A program made the translations under genes and the position numbers. From assembly GCF_013042245.1 (NCBI RefSeq), contig NZ_JABDQL010000068.1:1-37276 (forward strand): a stretch of 37,276 nt of DNA. The letters are read 5' to 3'. This DNA comes from Winogradskyella sp. (GTDB taxonomy: Bacteria > Bacteroidota > Bacteroidia > Flavobacteriales > Flavobacteriaceae). Numbering within the stretch: position 1 is the first letter of the stretch; every line of letters begins with the position of its first letter. This document shows positions 8,497 to 16,822 of the stretch, piece after piece. The notes beneath the pieces were generated by a model that worked only from the letters and a program-made list of their open reading frames with translations, was not told where the DNA came from and searched no databases.

Positions 8497-9570
8497 TTGA
8501 AAACGTGGATATATATATTAATCTTAATATCTCTATTACTCTCATGTTCTAGTGATAATGATGAAGGCTATTCACCTTTGGAAATAACACCAACCCCAGT
8601 TAACTTAGAGATTCCTCAAATATTTTCTAATAACATACTTCCACCCGTTATTCCTACTGAAAATCCGCTAACCGAACAAGGCATAGCTTTAGGAAAACGC
8701 TTATTTTTTGACCGCATTTTATCTGGTGACCAAACCATCTCTTGCGCGAGCTGCCATTCTCCGCAAAATGCATTTACCGATGACACTCCAACAAGTATAG
8801 GTATTGATGGTATAAATGGGACTCGCAACTCCATGCCCTTATTTAATTTAGCTTGGAATTATAATGAACGTTTTGCTTGGGACGGCAAAGAATTAAGCTT
8901 AGAACGGCAAGCTCTTGAACCCGTTGAAAATCCTATAGAAATGCACAGTGATTGGGGTGATGTTGTTAGTAGACTTCAAAACCATCCTGAATATCCGCAA
9001 CTCTTTGAAGAAGCATTTGAAACAACGATGATTACCAAAGAATTAACAGTAAAAGCGATTGCGCAATTTGAACGCACCTTGATTTCAGCAAATTCAAAAT
9101 TTGATAGATATACTCTAGGACAAACTGCTTTAACAACTCAAGAACTAAATGGCTTAGATGTTTTTCTTCGTGAAGATAAAGGCGATTGTTTTCATTGCCA
9201 TGGCAGTCCAAATAATCCACTTTGGACCAATAACGATTTTCATAATAACGGATTGGACGCTACATTCACAGATTTAGGCTTAGGTGCAGTAACTGGAGAC
9301 CCAAATGATAACGGAAAATTTAGAACACCATCCTTAAGAAACCTGGCTTTTACGGCACCTTATATGCATGATGGTCGATTTGCAACATTAGAAGAAGTTA
9401 TTGACTTTTACAGTGAAGGACTTCAAAATTCGGCAACAATAGACCCACTAATGAAAAATGTTACCCAAGGTGGTGTTCAACTTTCAGACGAAGATAGGGC
9501 AGATTTAAAGGTCTTTTTACTCTCCTTATCTGACCCTTCATTTTTGACAAATCCTGCTTTTCAAAATTAA
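8497..9570 (+). CDS. MbnH-like di-heme cytochrome c peroxidase family lipoprotein
   Basis: The start is a TTG in the same frame as the preceding stop codon (TAA AAC TTG), so no upstream start is possible. It gives a lipoprotein signal ending LLLSC (Cys17). The 357-residue protein belongs to the bacterial di-heme peroxidase/MauG superfamily. Its heme-attachment motifs are CASCH at 83-87 and CFHCH at 231-235, and the YMHDGRF motif begins at Tyr289. A LAWNYNERFAWDG segment, rich in the aromatics seen in this family, lies between the two heme motifs. MbnH enzymes oxidise a tryptophan of MbnP to kynurenine. Adjacency to an MbnP gene favours that function over a hydrogen-peroxide detoxifying peroxidase. 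It needs cytochrome c maturation after export. It is the last gene of the operon, and no terminator is evident after it. Confidence 0.88.
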   Translation: MKTWIYILILISLLLSCSSDNDEGYSPLEITPTPVNLEIPQIFSNNILPPVIPTENPLTEQGIALGKRLFFDRILSGDQTISCASCHSPQNAFTDDTPTSIGIDGINGTRNSMPLFNLAWNYNERFAWDGKELSLERQALEPVENPIEMHSDWGDVVSRLQNHPEYPQLFEEAFETTMITKELTVKAIAQFERTLISANSKFDRYTLGQTALTTQELNGLDVFLREDKGDCFHCHGSPNNPLWTNNDFHNNGLDATFTDLGLGAVTGDPNDNGKFRTPSLRNLAFTAPYMHDGRFATLEEVIDFYSEGLQNSATIDPLMKNVTQGGVQLSDEDRADLKVFLLSLSDPSFLTNPAFQN

Positions 9571-9581
9571 GATTACTTTAT

Positions 9582-9589
9582 TAATTTTG
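9582..9589 (+). promoter_or_regulatory. Candidate -7 box upstream of the second FGH gene
   Basis: TAATTTTG matches TAnnTTTG. No convincing TTG is found at the expected upstream distance. Transcription would start near 9596, making an ATG at 9597 almost leaderless, or giving an 85-base leader to the ATG at 9681. Confidence 0.25.
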
Positions 9590-9680
9590 ATTATTTATGC
9601 ATTTCATCGAAAAAATACGCGCTACAACTTGTTTTAATAACTGCTTTATGTATATTAGTCGTCCCCCAAATCATGAAAAC

Positions 9681-9902
9681 ATGAAACCTACCGATACGGA
9701 TAATATATCTTGTATAATATTTGGTCATAACTTTTATAAATCCTTAGATGAAGTTAATGGCAATACTCAACTAAAATGCAAGCATTGCTGTACTACTTTA
9801 GACATTGATGATTTCGGAAATTCCCATCACACAGAAGCGGTAGACAAAACTTTCAAAAATGCGCTTCGTAGACTTTTTCTTCTCAAAAGGAATGTCGCTT
9901 AA
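9681..9902 (+). CDS. Small FGH-motif protein, zinc-ribbon-like
   Basis: From the ATG at 9681 the protein is 73 residues. An earlier ATG at 9597 would add 28 residues that have no counterpart in the paralogue at 3062, so I prefer the shorter form. It has CIIFGHNFY near residues 11-19, then CKHCCTTL with a CxxC pair near 32-37 and a basic C-terminal helix. Cys and His in the first motif plus the CxxC would make a plausible zinc site, which is inference. It shares this plan with the protein at 3062-3307. The function is unknown. Confidence 0.6.
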   Translation: MKPTDTDNISCIIFGHNFYKSLDEVNGNTQLKCKHCCTTLDIDDFGNSHHTEAVDKTFKNALRRLFLLKRNVA

Positions 9903-9999
9903 GACACTTTCATTCTTCCAAAAAATTACTAAATTGTTTTTTGCATTTTGATATAGCTTAAGTCTATCGAATGATATCTTAATATAATGTTAGCAAATG

Positions 10000-10029
10000 T
10001 TGTAAAGAGCCTGCTATATCTTATCTTTG
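10000..10029 (+). promoter_or_regulatory. Promoter of the suf operon
   Basis: TTG (10000-10002), 19 bases, then TATCTTTG (10022-10029) is an excellent match to the Bacteroidota housekeeping promoter. Transcription would begin near 10036, about 25 bases before the sufA start. Confidence 0.65.
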
Positions 10030-10060
10030 CACTCTATTTAGAAAAAATCTTAATAACAAT

Positions 10061-10390
10061 ATGATAAAGGTTTCTGATACAGCGAAGCAGAAAGTCATAC
10101 AACTCATGAAAGAGGATGGCTTTGATGCTGCTACAGATTACATAAGAGTTGGCGTTAAAAGCGGCGGATGCTCTGGTTTATCTTACGATTTAAATTTTGA
10201 CAAAAATCAGGAAGACGGTGATAAAGTTTTCGAAGACAATGGTGTAAAAATCATTGTAGACAAAAAAAGCTTCTTATACCTGATAGGCACAACACTAGAA
10301 TATTCTGGTGGCCTTAATGGAACTGGTTTTGTATTTAATAATCCAAATGCCAATAGAACTTGTGGTTGTGGCGAATCATTTTCACTTTAA
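10061..10390 (+). CDS. sufA: A-type iron-sulfur carrier SufA/IscA
   Basis: A-type carriers hold or pass on nascent Fe-S clusters. The 109-residue protein has the three conserved cysteines: Cys37 in SGGCSGLSY and Cys101 and Cys103 in the C-terminal CGCG. Length is typical. It heads the suf operon behind a strong promoter match and lies 12 bases before sufB. Whether it works like SufA, IscA or ErpA cannot be told from sequence; the SufA name rests on position. Confidence 0.93.
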   Translation: MIKVSDTAKQKVIQLMKEDGFDAATDYIRVGVKSGGCSGLSYDLNFDKNQEDGDKVFEDNGVKIIVDKKSFLYLIGTTLEYSGGLNGTGFVFNNPNANRTCGCGESFSL

Positions 10391-10402
10391 AGAAAAGAAC
10401 AT

Positions 10403-11851
10403 ATGTCAAAATATACTGAAGACGATTTAAGGGAAGAATTAAAAACCAAAGAATACGAATATGGTTTTTACACTGACATCGATTCTGAAACATTTCCTGT
10501 TGGTCTTAACGAAGACATCGTTAAAGCCATTTCTAAGAAAAAGGAAGAGCCAGAATGGATGACCGAATGGCGATTAGAAGCCTTTAAAGTTTGGAAAGAA
10601 ATGACCGAACCAGAATGGGCAAACGTGCATTATGAAAAACCAGATTTTCAGGCAATTTCTTATTACTCTGCACCAAATAGTAAACCTAAATACGATAGTA
10701 TAGATGAGGTTGACCCTGAATTATTGGCAACTTTTGAGAAGCTAGGTATTTCTCTTGATGAGCAAAAGAAACTGGCTGGCGTGGCTATGGACGTTGTAGT
10801 AGATTCAGTTTCTGTAGCTACAACATTCAAAAAAACCTTAGCTGAAAAAGGTATTATCTTCATGAGTATTTCTGAAGCTATAAAAGAGTATCCAGAATTG
10901 GTAAAAAAATATATAGGCACTGTTGTCCCTCAGAAAGATAACTTTTATGCAGCATTAAATTCTGCTGTGTTTAGTGATGGGTCATTCTGTTACATCCCAA
11001 AAGGTGTACGTTGCCCAATGGAATTGTCAACATATTTTAGAATTAACCAAGCAGGAACAGGTCAGTTTGAAAGAACATTAGTTATTGCTGACCAAGGCAG
11101 TTATGTGTCTTACTTAGAAGGTTGTACAGCACCGAGTCGTGATGAGAACCAATTACACGCCGCTGTTGTTGAACTTATTGCACTTGACGATGCTGAGATA
11201 AAATACTCTACAGTACAAAACTGGTATCCTGGAAACGCTGAAGGAAAAGGTGGTGTTTACAACTTTGTAACCAAACGTGGACTTTGTGAAAAGAATGCAA
11301 AAATCTCTTGGACACAAGTAGAAACTGGTTCTGCAGTCACTTGGAAATATCCATCTTGTGTACTTAAGGGTGATAACTCAATTGGAGAATTCTACTCTAT
11401 TGCTGTAACTAACAATTACCAACAAGCAGATACTGGTACAAAGATGATTCACTTAGGAAAAAACACAAAGTCAACCATAATTTCAAAAGGTATTTCTGCA
11501 GGTAAATCTCAGAATTCTTATCGAGGATTAGTTAAAATTAACTCTGGTGCCGATAATGCACGAAACTTTTCACAATGCGATAGTTTGTTAATGGGTAACG
11601 AATGTGGTGCACACACATTCCCTTATATAGAAGCAAAAAACAAATCAGCTCAAATAGAACATGAGGCTACAACCAGTAAAATTGGTGAAGACCAAATTTT
11701 TTATTGTAACCAACGTGGTATAGATACTGAAAAAGCAATTGCGCTTATCGTCAACGGTTTTAGTAAAGAAGTATTAAATAAATTACCAATGGAATTTGCT
11801 GTCGAAGCACAGAAATTATTAGAAATTTCTCTAGAAGGTTCTGTTGGATAA
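10403..11851 (+). CDS. sufB: Fe-S cluster scaffold subunit SufB
   Basis: SufB is the scaffold on which clusters are built in the SufBC2D complex. The 482 residues match the usual length. The core beta-helix ends with the conserved [14 protein letters not shown] segment. Cys392 there corresponds to E. coli Cys405, and Glu419-His420-Glu421 (EHE before ATTSKIGED) to Glu432-His433-Glu434. I made that alignment by eye. It follows sufA closely and is separated from sufC by two lipoprotein genes, which is not the usual E. coli order. Confidence 0.97.
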   Translation: MSKYTEDDLREELKTKEYEYGFYTDIDSETFPVGLNEDIVKAISKKKEEPEWMTEWRLEAFKVWKEMTEPEWANVHYEKPDFQAISYYSAPNSKPKYDSIDEVDPELLATFEKLGISLDEQKKLAGVAMDVVVDSVSVATTFKKTLAEKGIIFMSISEAIKEYPELVKKYIGTVVPQKDNFYAALNSAVFSDGSFCYIPKGVRCPMELSTYFRINQAGTGQFERTLVIADQGSYVSYLEGCTAPSRDENQLHAAVVELIALDDAEIKYSTVQNWYPGNAEGKGGVYNFVTKRGLCEKNAKISWTQVETGSAVTWKYPSCVLKGDNSIGEFYSIAVTNNYQQADTGTKMIHLGKNTKSTIISKGISAGKSQNSYRGLVKINSGADNARNFSQCDSLLMGNECGAHTFPYIEAKNKSAQIEHEATTSKIGEDQIFYCNQRGIDTEKAIALIVNGFSKEVLNKLPMEFAVEAQKLLEISLEGSVG

Positions 11852-11980
11852 ATTATAATTAATTATGAAACGAGCATGCTAAACATAGTATCACCCAAAG
11901 GAATGATTAATAGCGAACAGCGTGTGTCCTTAAAAAAACAATACATATAAACACATGAACTTTAAACATAATTTATTCGT

Positions 11981-12871
11981 ATGAAAAAACTACTCTTACT
12001 ATTGGTCATAGTTTTAGGGTTTTCTTCTTGTAAAGATTTTAAAGAAGGTCTAAAAGACGGGTATAATGCCGCTAAAAAAGAAGCAGAGGCAACCAAGAAG
12101 CAAGGTATAAAACTTTACACACTTGACGGTGGCACTGTACAAGCAAATAAACTGGAACTATTCTCTCAAGATACAACCTATACTGGACAAAGTAAAACCT
12201 TTGCAGATGCGTTTTATGTAATTGTACACCCTAAAGGAACTTTAATGTGGGACACAGGTTTGCCAGAAAGTCTTGTAGGTTTACCAGAACCATTTACTGA
12301 CCCAAGCGGTGCATTTACAGTATCCAGAAACGATAGTGTAGTCTCGCAATTATCAAAAATTGATATGACTCCAGCAGATATTGATTTTTTAGCCTTATCG
12401 CACACACATTTTGACCATAGTGGTCATGCTGAAAAGATTAAAAATGCCAAATGGTTAGTACAAGAAACTGAGTATAATTTTATAACTAGCGAGGAGGTTC
12501 AAAAAAATAATGCCGATATCTATAATGCGGTAAATGATTTACAAAACGTTCAGAAACTTAATGGCGATTATGACGTTTTTGAAGATGGTACCGTAATTAT
12601 AAAATCCATGCCTGGTCATACGCCCGGTCATCAAGTTTTATTTCTTAAGCTTGAAAATGCTGGTAATGTATTATTGACAGGAGATTTATACCACTTCCAA
12701 GAGAATAGAGATTCTAAAGGTGTGCCTAGCTTTAACTATGATGCCGATATGACTTTGAAAAGCATGGACGAATTTGAAGCTTTTGCGAAACAAAACAATG
12801 CAGATGTTTACATCCAGCATAGCAAAGATGATTTTTATAGATTACCAAAATATCCAAAGTACCTAGATTAA
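11981..12871 (+). CDS. Metallo-beta-lactamase-fold lipoprotein, N-acyl homoserine lactonase-like
   Basis: The 296-residue protein has a lipoprotein signal ending GFSSC (Cys17). It then shows the binuclear zinc site of the MBL superfamily: HTHFDHSGH at 141-149, His213 and His217 in PGHTPGHQ, Asp235 in LLTGDLYHF and His280 in IQHSKDD. The SHTHFDHSGH pattern and length put it near the AHL-lactonase branch. A quorum-quenching role is not established, and esters, lactones or other secreted substrates are equally possible. It sits in the suf operon between sufB and sufC after a 129-bp gap, and its stop overlaps the next start by one base. Being periplasmic or surface-bound, it cannot work directly on the cytoplasmic SUF machine. 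Confidence 0.87.
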   Translation: MKKLLLLLVIVLGFSSCKDFKEGLKDGYNAAKKEAEATKKQGIKLYTLDGGTVQANKLELFSQDTTYTGQSKTFADAFYVIVHPKGTLMWDTGLPESLVGLPEPFTDPSGAFTVSRNDSVVSQLSKIDMTPADIDFLALSHTHFDHSGHAEKIKNAKWLVQETEYNFITSEEVQKNNADIYNAVNDLQNVQKLNGDYDVFEDGTVIIKSMPGHTPGHQVLFLKLENAGNVLLTGDLYHFQENRDSKGVPSFNYDADMTLKSMDEFEAFAKQNNADVYIQHSKDDFYRLPKYPKYLD

Positions 12872-13278
12872 TGATAAAGCAATTATTTTCACTATTACTA
12901 TGCCTTGTATTTTTTGTGTCCTGTAAAAACGATACTAAAAAAGAAACTGGAAGTTTAGAAGAATCTAAATCCTATAACCAGAATGACGGTTTAATTACTT
13001 TAAAAGGCGACTTTATTTACATGGCAGATGCTGCAGTGATTCAAACTAAAAATGAAATCTACGGCGTTATCATTGATGACCAGACGCACAAATTAAATGA
13101 TGCTGTTGCTAAATTCAAAAAAGAAGCCACAGACATGGTACCTGTAACCGTAAGAGCAAAACGCACGACAAAACCTGAAGGCGAAGAAGGCTGGCCTTTT
13201 AGACTAGAAATAAAAGAAATTATTAAAGTTGAAGCTCCAAATCCTGAGCAAAACGATATTATAAAAATAGAAAACTAA
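12871..13278 (+). CDS. Small lipoprotein of unknown function
   Basis: A 135-residue protein with a lipoprotein signal ending FFVSC (Cys18). The mature part looks like a small OB-like or beta-barrel domain: a [18 protein letters not shown] strand pair, then an IYGVIIDD strand, and a VPVTVRAKR strand followed by [13 protein letters not shown] do not recognise a family. Its start codon overlaps the stop of the MBL lipoprotein gene (TAATG). It lies 4 bases before sufC, so all three are translated from one message. The close coupling suggests it works with the MBL lipoprotein. Confidence 0.75.
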   Translation: MIKQLFSLLLCLVFFVSCKNDTKKETGSLEESKSYNQNDGLITLKGDFIYMADAAVIQTKNEIYGVIIDDQTHKLNDAVAKFKKEATDMVPVTVRAKRTTKPEGEEGWPFRLEIKEIIKVEAPNPEQNDIIKIEN

Positions 13279-13282
13279 GATT

Positions 13283-14035
13283 ATGTTAAAGATAAATAAC
13301 TTGCACGCTAGTGTTGAGGACAAACCTATTTTAAGAGGTATCAACCTTCATGTAAAACCCGGAGAAGTACATGCTATAATGGGACCAAATGGTTCTGGTA
13401 AAAGTACGTTGGCATCTGTAATAGCTGGTAAAGAAGAGTATGAAGTTGATCAAGGAGAAATTGTTTTAGAAGATGAGGATTTAGAAGAGTTAAGCGCGGA
13501 AGAACGCGCTCACAAAGGCGTATTTTTGTCGTTTCAATATCCTGTTGAAATTCCTGGGGTTAGTGTAACTAACTTCATGAAAACAGCCATCAACGAAACG
13601 CGTAAAGCTAAAGGTTTGGAAGATATGCCAGCTAATGAAATGTTGAAACTTATCCGTGAAAAATCTGAGCTTTTAGAAATTGACCGTAAGTTTTTATCAC
13701 GTTCATTAAACGAAGGCTTTTCTGGAGGAGAAAAGAAACGTAATGAAATCTTTCAAATGGCAATGCTAGAACCAAAATTAGCCATTTTAGATGAAACAGA
13801 CTCTGGTTTAGATATTGATGCCTTACGTATCGTGGCTAATGGTGTTAACAAACTAAGATCTAAAGACAATGCTGTAGTCGTCATTACGCATTACCAACGT
13901 CTATTAGATTATATCGTTCCTGATTATGTCCACGTTTTGTACAACGGTCGTATTGTAAAATCTGGACCTGCAGCATTAGCTCATGAATTAGAAGCTAAGG
14001 GTTACGATTGGATTAAGGAAGAAGTAAACGCATAA
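13283..14035 (+). CDS. sufC: Fe-S assembly ATPase SufC
   Basis: SufC is the ABC-type ATPase of the SufBCD scaffold complex and is soluble. The 250-residue protein has Walker [10 protein letters not shown] at 34-42, the signature [10 protein letters not shown] at 146-155, Walker B at about 165-170 and the SufC-typical [13 protein letters not shown] stretch. The Q-loop is LSFQYP at 82-87. It starts four bases after the small lipoprotein gene. Confidence 0.98.
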   Translation: MLKINNLHASVEDKPILRGINLHVKPGEVHAIMGPNGSGKSTLASVIAGKEEYEVDQGEIVLEDEDLEELSAEERAHKGVFLSFQYPVEIPGVSVTNFMKTAINETRKAKGLEDMPANEMLKLIREKSELLEIDRKFLSRSLNEGFSGGEKKRNEIFQMAMLEPKLAILDETDSGLDIDALRIVANGVNKLRSKDNAVVVITHYQRLLDYIVPDYVHVLYNGRIVKSGPAALAHELEAKGYDWIKEEVNA

Positions 14036-14105
14036 TTAGTAATTAGTAAGTAACATTCAGTACTCTAACTGTAATATACATACTAAATACTTTATACATA
14101 ACAAA

Positions 14106-15419
14106 ATGGAACTAAAAGAAAAATTAGTATCGTCTTTTATGGCATTCGAAGACACAGTCGATGTAGATTTGCCTGTACATGATATACGTCTAGACGCCAT
14201 TAAAGCATTTGAAGCCGAAGGTTTCCCCAATAAAAAACAAGAAGCTTGGAAATACACTTCATTAAATTCAATTTTAAAAAATGATTTTAGTGTATTTCCA
14301 AAAGAAACAGGTGCTTTAGATTATAAAGATGTTAAGCAATATTTTATCCATGATATAGATTCTTATAAAATCATATTTGTAGATGGTAAATATTCGTCTC
14401 ACCTTTCGGCAACAACGCACGATGGTATTGATGTCTGCCTAATGTCCGCAGCTTTGAACAAACCAAAATACAAGTTGGTTATTGATAATTATTTCAATAA
14501 AATAGCAACTAAAGATGGTTTCTCATCTTTAAATACGGCATTTTCAGCTGAAGGTGCTTACATCCATATCCCTAAGAATAAGGTGGTTGAAAAGCCAATA
14601 CAAATTATTCACTTTTCCACAGGTAATGAAGCTGCTATAATGCTTCAGCCAAGAAATCTAATTGTAGTTGATGAGAATTCTCATGTTCAAATTATTGAGC
14701 GTCATCAGAGTTTAACAGATAATCCAACACTAACCAATAGTGTAACTGAGATTTTTGCTAACAAACGTGCTATTGTAGATTACTATAAAATTCAGAATAA
14801 TAGGCAATCAGCTTCTTTGATAGACAGTACATTCGTCAATCAAAAACAAGAAAGTTTAGCTAAGGTGCATACCTTTTCTTTTGGTGGAAAATTAACACGA
14901 AACAACCTTAATTTTTACCAAAACGGAGAGCGTATTGATTCTACCATGAAAGGTATTACCATCATTGGTGATAAACAACACGTAGACCACAACACGTTAG
15001 TACATCATATAGAGCCTAATTGCGAAAGCCACCAAGACTACAAAGGTATTTTTGATGCTAATTCTACGGGGGTATTTAACGGCAAAGTCGTTGTTGAAAA
15101 AGAAGCCCAAAAGACAAATGCCTTTCAGGCTAATAATAATATTCTTATAAGCGACAAGGCTACTATTAACACAAAACCTCAGCTAGAGATTTTTGCAGAT
15201 GACGTTAAATGTTCGCATGGTTGTACAATTGGACAACTAGATGAAAGTGCAATGTTTTACTTACGTTCCCGTGGTATTCCAGAAAAAGAAGCTCGAGGAT
15301 TGTTAATGTATGCTTTTAGTAATAATGTTTTAGATTCTGTAAAGATTCCTGAAATCAAAAACAGAATCACAAAACTTATTGCTCAAAAACTAGGTGTTAA
15401 TATAGGGTTTGATTTGTAG
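14106..15419 (+). CDS. sufD: Fe-S assembly protein SufD
   Basis: SufD pairs with SufB and SufC and helps iron entry into the scaffold. The 437-residue protein has the N-terminal helical segment with the FPNKKQEAWKYTSL motif. The beta-helix core ends in DDVKCSHGCTIGQLDE, which contains the conserved histidine, then the helical ARGLLMYAFSNNVL tail. It follows sufC after a 70-bp gap, and its stop abuts the sufS start with no spacer, indicating coupled translation. Confidence 0.96.
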   Translation: MELKEKLVSSFMAFEDTVDVDLPVHDIRLDAIKAFEAEGFPNKKQEAWKYTSLNSILKNDFSVFPKETGALDYKDVKQYFIHDIDSYKIIFVDGKYSSHLSATTHDGIDVCLMSAALNKPKYKLVIDNYFNKIATKDGFSSLNTAFSAEGAYIHIPKNKVVEKPIQIIHFSTGNEAAIMLQPRNLIVVDENSHVQIIERHQSLTDNPTLTNSVTEIFANKRAIVDYYKIQNNRQSASLIDSTFVNQKQESLAKVHTFSFGGKLTRNNLNFYQNGERIDSTMKGITIIGDKQHVDHNTLVHHIEPNCESHQDYKGIFDANSTGVFNGKVVVEKEAQKTNAFQANNNILISDKATINTKPQLEIFADDVKCSHGCTIGQLDESAMFYLRSRGIPEKEARGLLMYAFSNNVLDSVKIPEIKNRITKLIAQKLGVNIGFDL

Positions 15420-16658
15420 ATGAGTACAATTGAAAAACATATTAAATTTGATGTTGAAGCAATAAGAAAAGAGTTTCCAATACTTAATAGACAAGTTAAT
15501 GGCAAGCCACTCATCTATTTTGATAATGCGGCAACATCACAAACACCTCAACAAGTAATTGATGTTATTGTAGATTATTATAGTAATTACAATGCCAATA
15601 TTCATCGCGGTGTGCATACCTTGAGCCAAGAAGCTACGGATGCATACGAGCAGGCAAGAATCAAAATCCAAAAACATTTTAATGCTAAGCATACTCACGA
15701 AATTATATATACCTCAGGGACAACTCATGGTATTAATTTGGTTGCTAGCGGGTTTTCTTCTTTATTACAAAAAGGAGATGAAGTCATTGTTTCTGGGTTA
15801 GAACATCATAGTAATATCGTCCCTTGGCAAATGTTGTGTGAGCGTACAGGAGTAACATTGAAGGTGATACCAATGAACCAAAATGGCGAGTTGGTCTTAG
15901 ATGATTACGACTCACTTTTAAACAAAAAAACAAAACTTGTTTTTGTTAATCATATCTCAAATGCTTTAGGAACTATTAATCCTATTGAATATATAATTAA
16001 AAAAGCACATTCGGTCGGTGCAGCTGTATTAGTTGACGGCGCTCAATCGTGCCCTCACATAAAACCAGATGTACAAGCTTTGGATGTAGACTTCTATGTT
16101 TGCTCTGCTCATAAGATATGTGGACCAACTGGAGTAGGTATGCTTTATGGAAAACAGGAATGGCTCAAAAAACTACCGCCATATCAAGGTGGTGGTGAGA
16201 TGATTGCTGAAGTTAGTTTTGAAAAAACAACCTACGCCGATTTACCTCATAAATTTGAAGCTGGTACACCAAATGTGTCTGGAGGTATTGCTTTTGGAGC
16301 TGCTTTAGATTATATGAATAGTATAGGTTTTGACACCATTGCAAACTACGAAAATGAACTTCTTGTATACGCTACAAAACAACTTGAAAACATTGAAGGT
16401 CTAAAAATTTACGGTACAGCAAAAGAAAAAACATCAGTAATTTCTTTTAATGTAGGCAATATTCACCCTTATGATATCGGGACTATTTTAGATAAAATGG
16501 GTATTGCTGTACGTACTGGTCACCATTGTGCGCAACCCATAATGGATTTTTATCAAATTCCAGGGACTATTCGTGCATCGTTTATGTTTTATAATACCAA
16601 AGCAGAAATAGACACTTTTATTACGGCGCTTAAAAAAGCAGTTATGATGCTATCGTAA
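15420..16658 (+). CDS. sufS: Cysteine desulfurase SufS
   Basis: A PLP enzyme that takes sulfur from cysteine and passes it to SufE. It is 412 residues, typical of group II desulfurases. The PLP lysine is Lys232 in SAHKICGPTG. The persulfide cysteine is Cys370 in RTGHHCAQP, in the short-loop arrangement of SufS rather than IscS. The DNAATSQTP segment near residues 35-43 is also diagnostic. It is the last gene of the first suf block; a clear terminator follows. Confidence 0.97.
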   Translation: MSTIEKHIKFDVEAIRKEFPILNRQVNGKPLIYFDNAATSQTPQQVIDVIVDYYSNYNANIHRGVHTLSQEATDAYEQARIKIQKHFNAKHTHEIIYTSGTTHGINLVASGFSSLLQKGDEVIVSGLEHHSNIVPWQMLCERTGVTLKVIPMNQNGELVLDDYDSLLNKKTKLVFVNHISNALGTINPIEYIIKKAHSVGAAVLVDGAQSCPHIKPDVQALDVDFYVCSAHKICGPTGVGMLYGKQEWLKKLPPYQGGGEMIAEVSFEKTTYADLPHKFEAGTPNVSGGIAFGAALDYMNSIGFDTIANYENELLVYATKQLENIEGLKIYGTAKEKTSVISFNVGNIHPYDIGTILDKMGIAVRTGHHCAQPIMDFYQIPGTIRASFMFYNTKAEIDTFITALKKAVMMLS

Positions 16659-16686
16659 AATCTTTCAACATATTTATCAAATAATT

Positions 16687-16712
16687 AGCACCTTTTTGTA
16701 GGTGCTTTTTTT
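16687..16712 (+). terminator. Rho-independent terminator after sufS
   Basis: AGCACCT and AGGTGCT form a perfect 7-bp stem around TTTTGT, followed by seven T residues. It lies 28 bases after the sufS stop and ends the sufA-sufS transcript before the metalloprotease promoter. Confidence 0.88.
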
Positions 16713-16755
16713 ATATAGGCCTTACACTTTATCGATCTGTAAACAAATATTTTTT

Positions 16756-16781
16756 TAATTTGTTAAAAATTTAACAAATTA
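16756..16781. promoter_or_regulatory. Operator-like palindrome overlapping the metalloprotease promoter
   Basis: A perfect 12-bp inverted repeat (arm TAATTTGTTAAA) around a 2-base AA centre covers the -33 element of the promoter for the M43 metalloprotease. Length and position fit a dimeric repressor site. The DNA is very AT-rich, so chance is not excluded, but a 26-bp perfect dyad at a promoter is notable. Confidence 0.5.
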
Positions 16782-16792
16782 TTTTATATTTG
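16760..16792 (+). promoter_or_regulatory. Candidate promoter of the M43 metalloprotease gene
   Basis: TTG (16760-16762), 22 bases, then TATATTTG (16785-16792). The -7 box is exact and the spacing is at the long end. It begins 30 bases upstream of the start codon. Confidence 0.5.
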
Positions 16793-16822
16793 ACAAAATT
16801 TTTAACCAAAAACTAACTAAAA

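Noticed and set aside
8491-8499. Possible stop-codon readthrough from the MbnP-like gene into the MbnH-like gene, since they share a frame
   Set aside because: The second gene begins with its own TTG and a good lipoprotein signal, which fits separate translation better.
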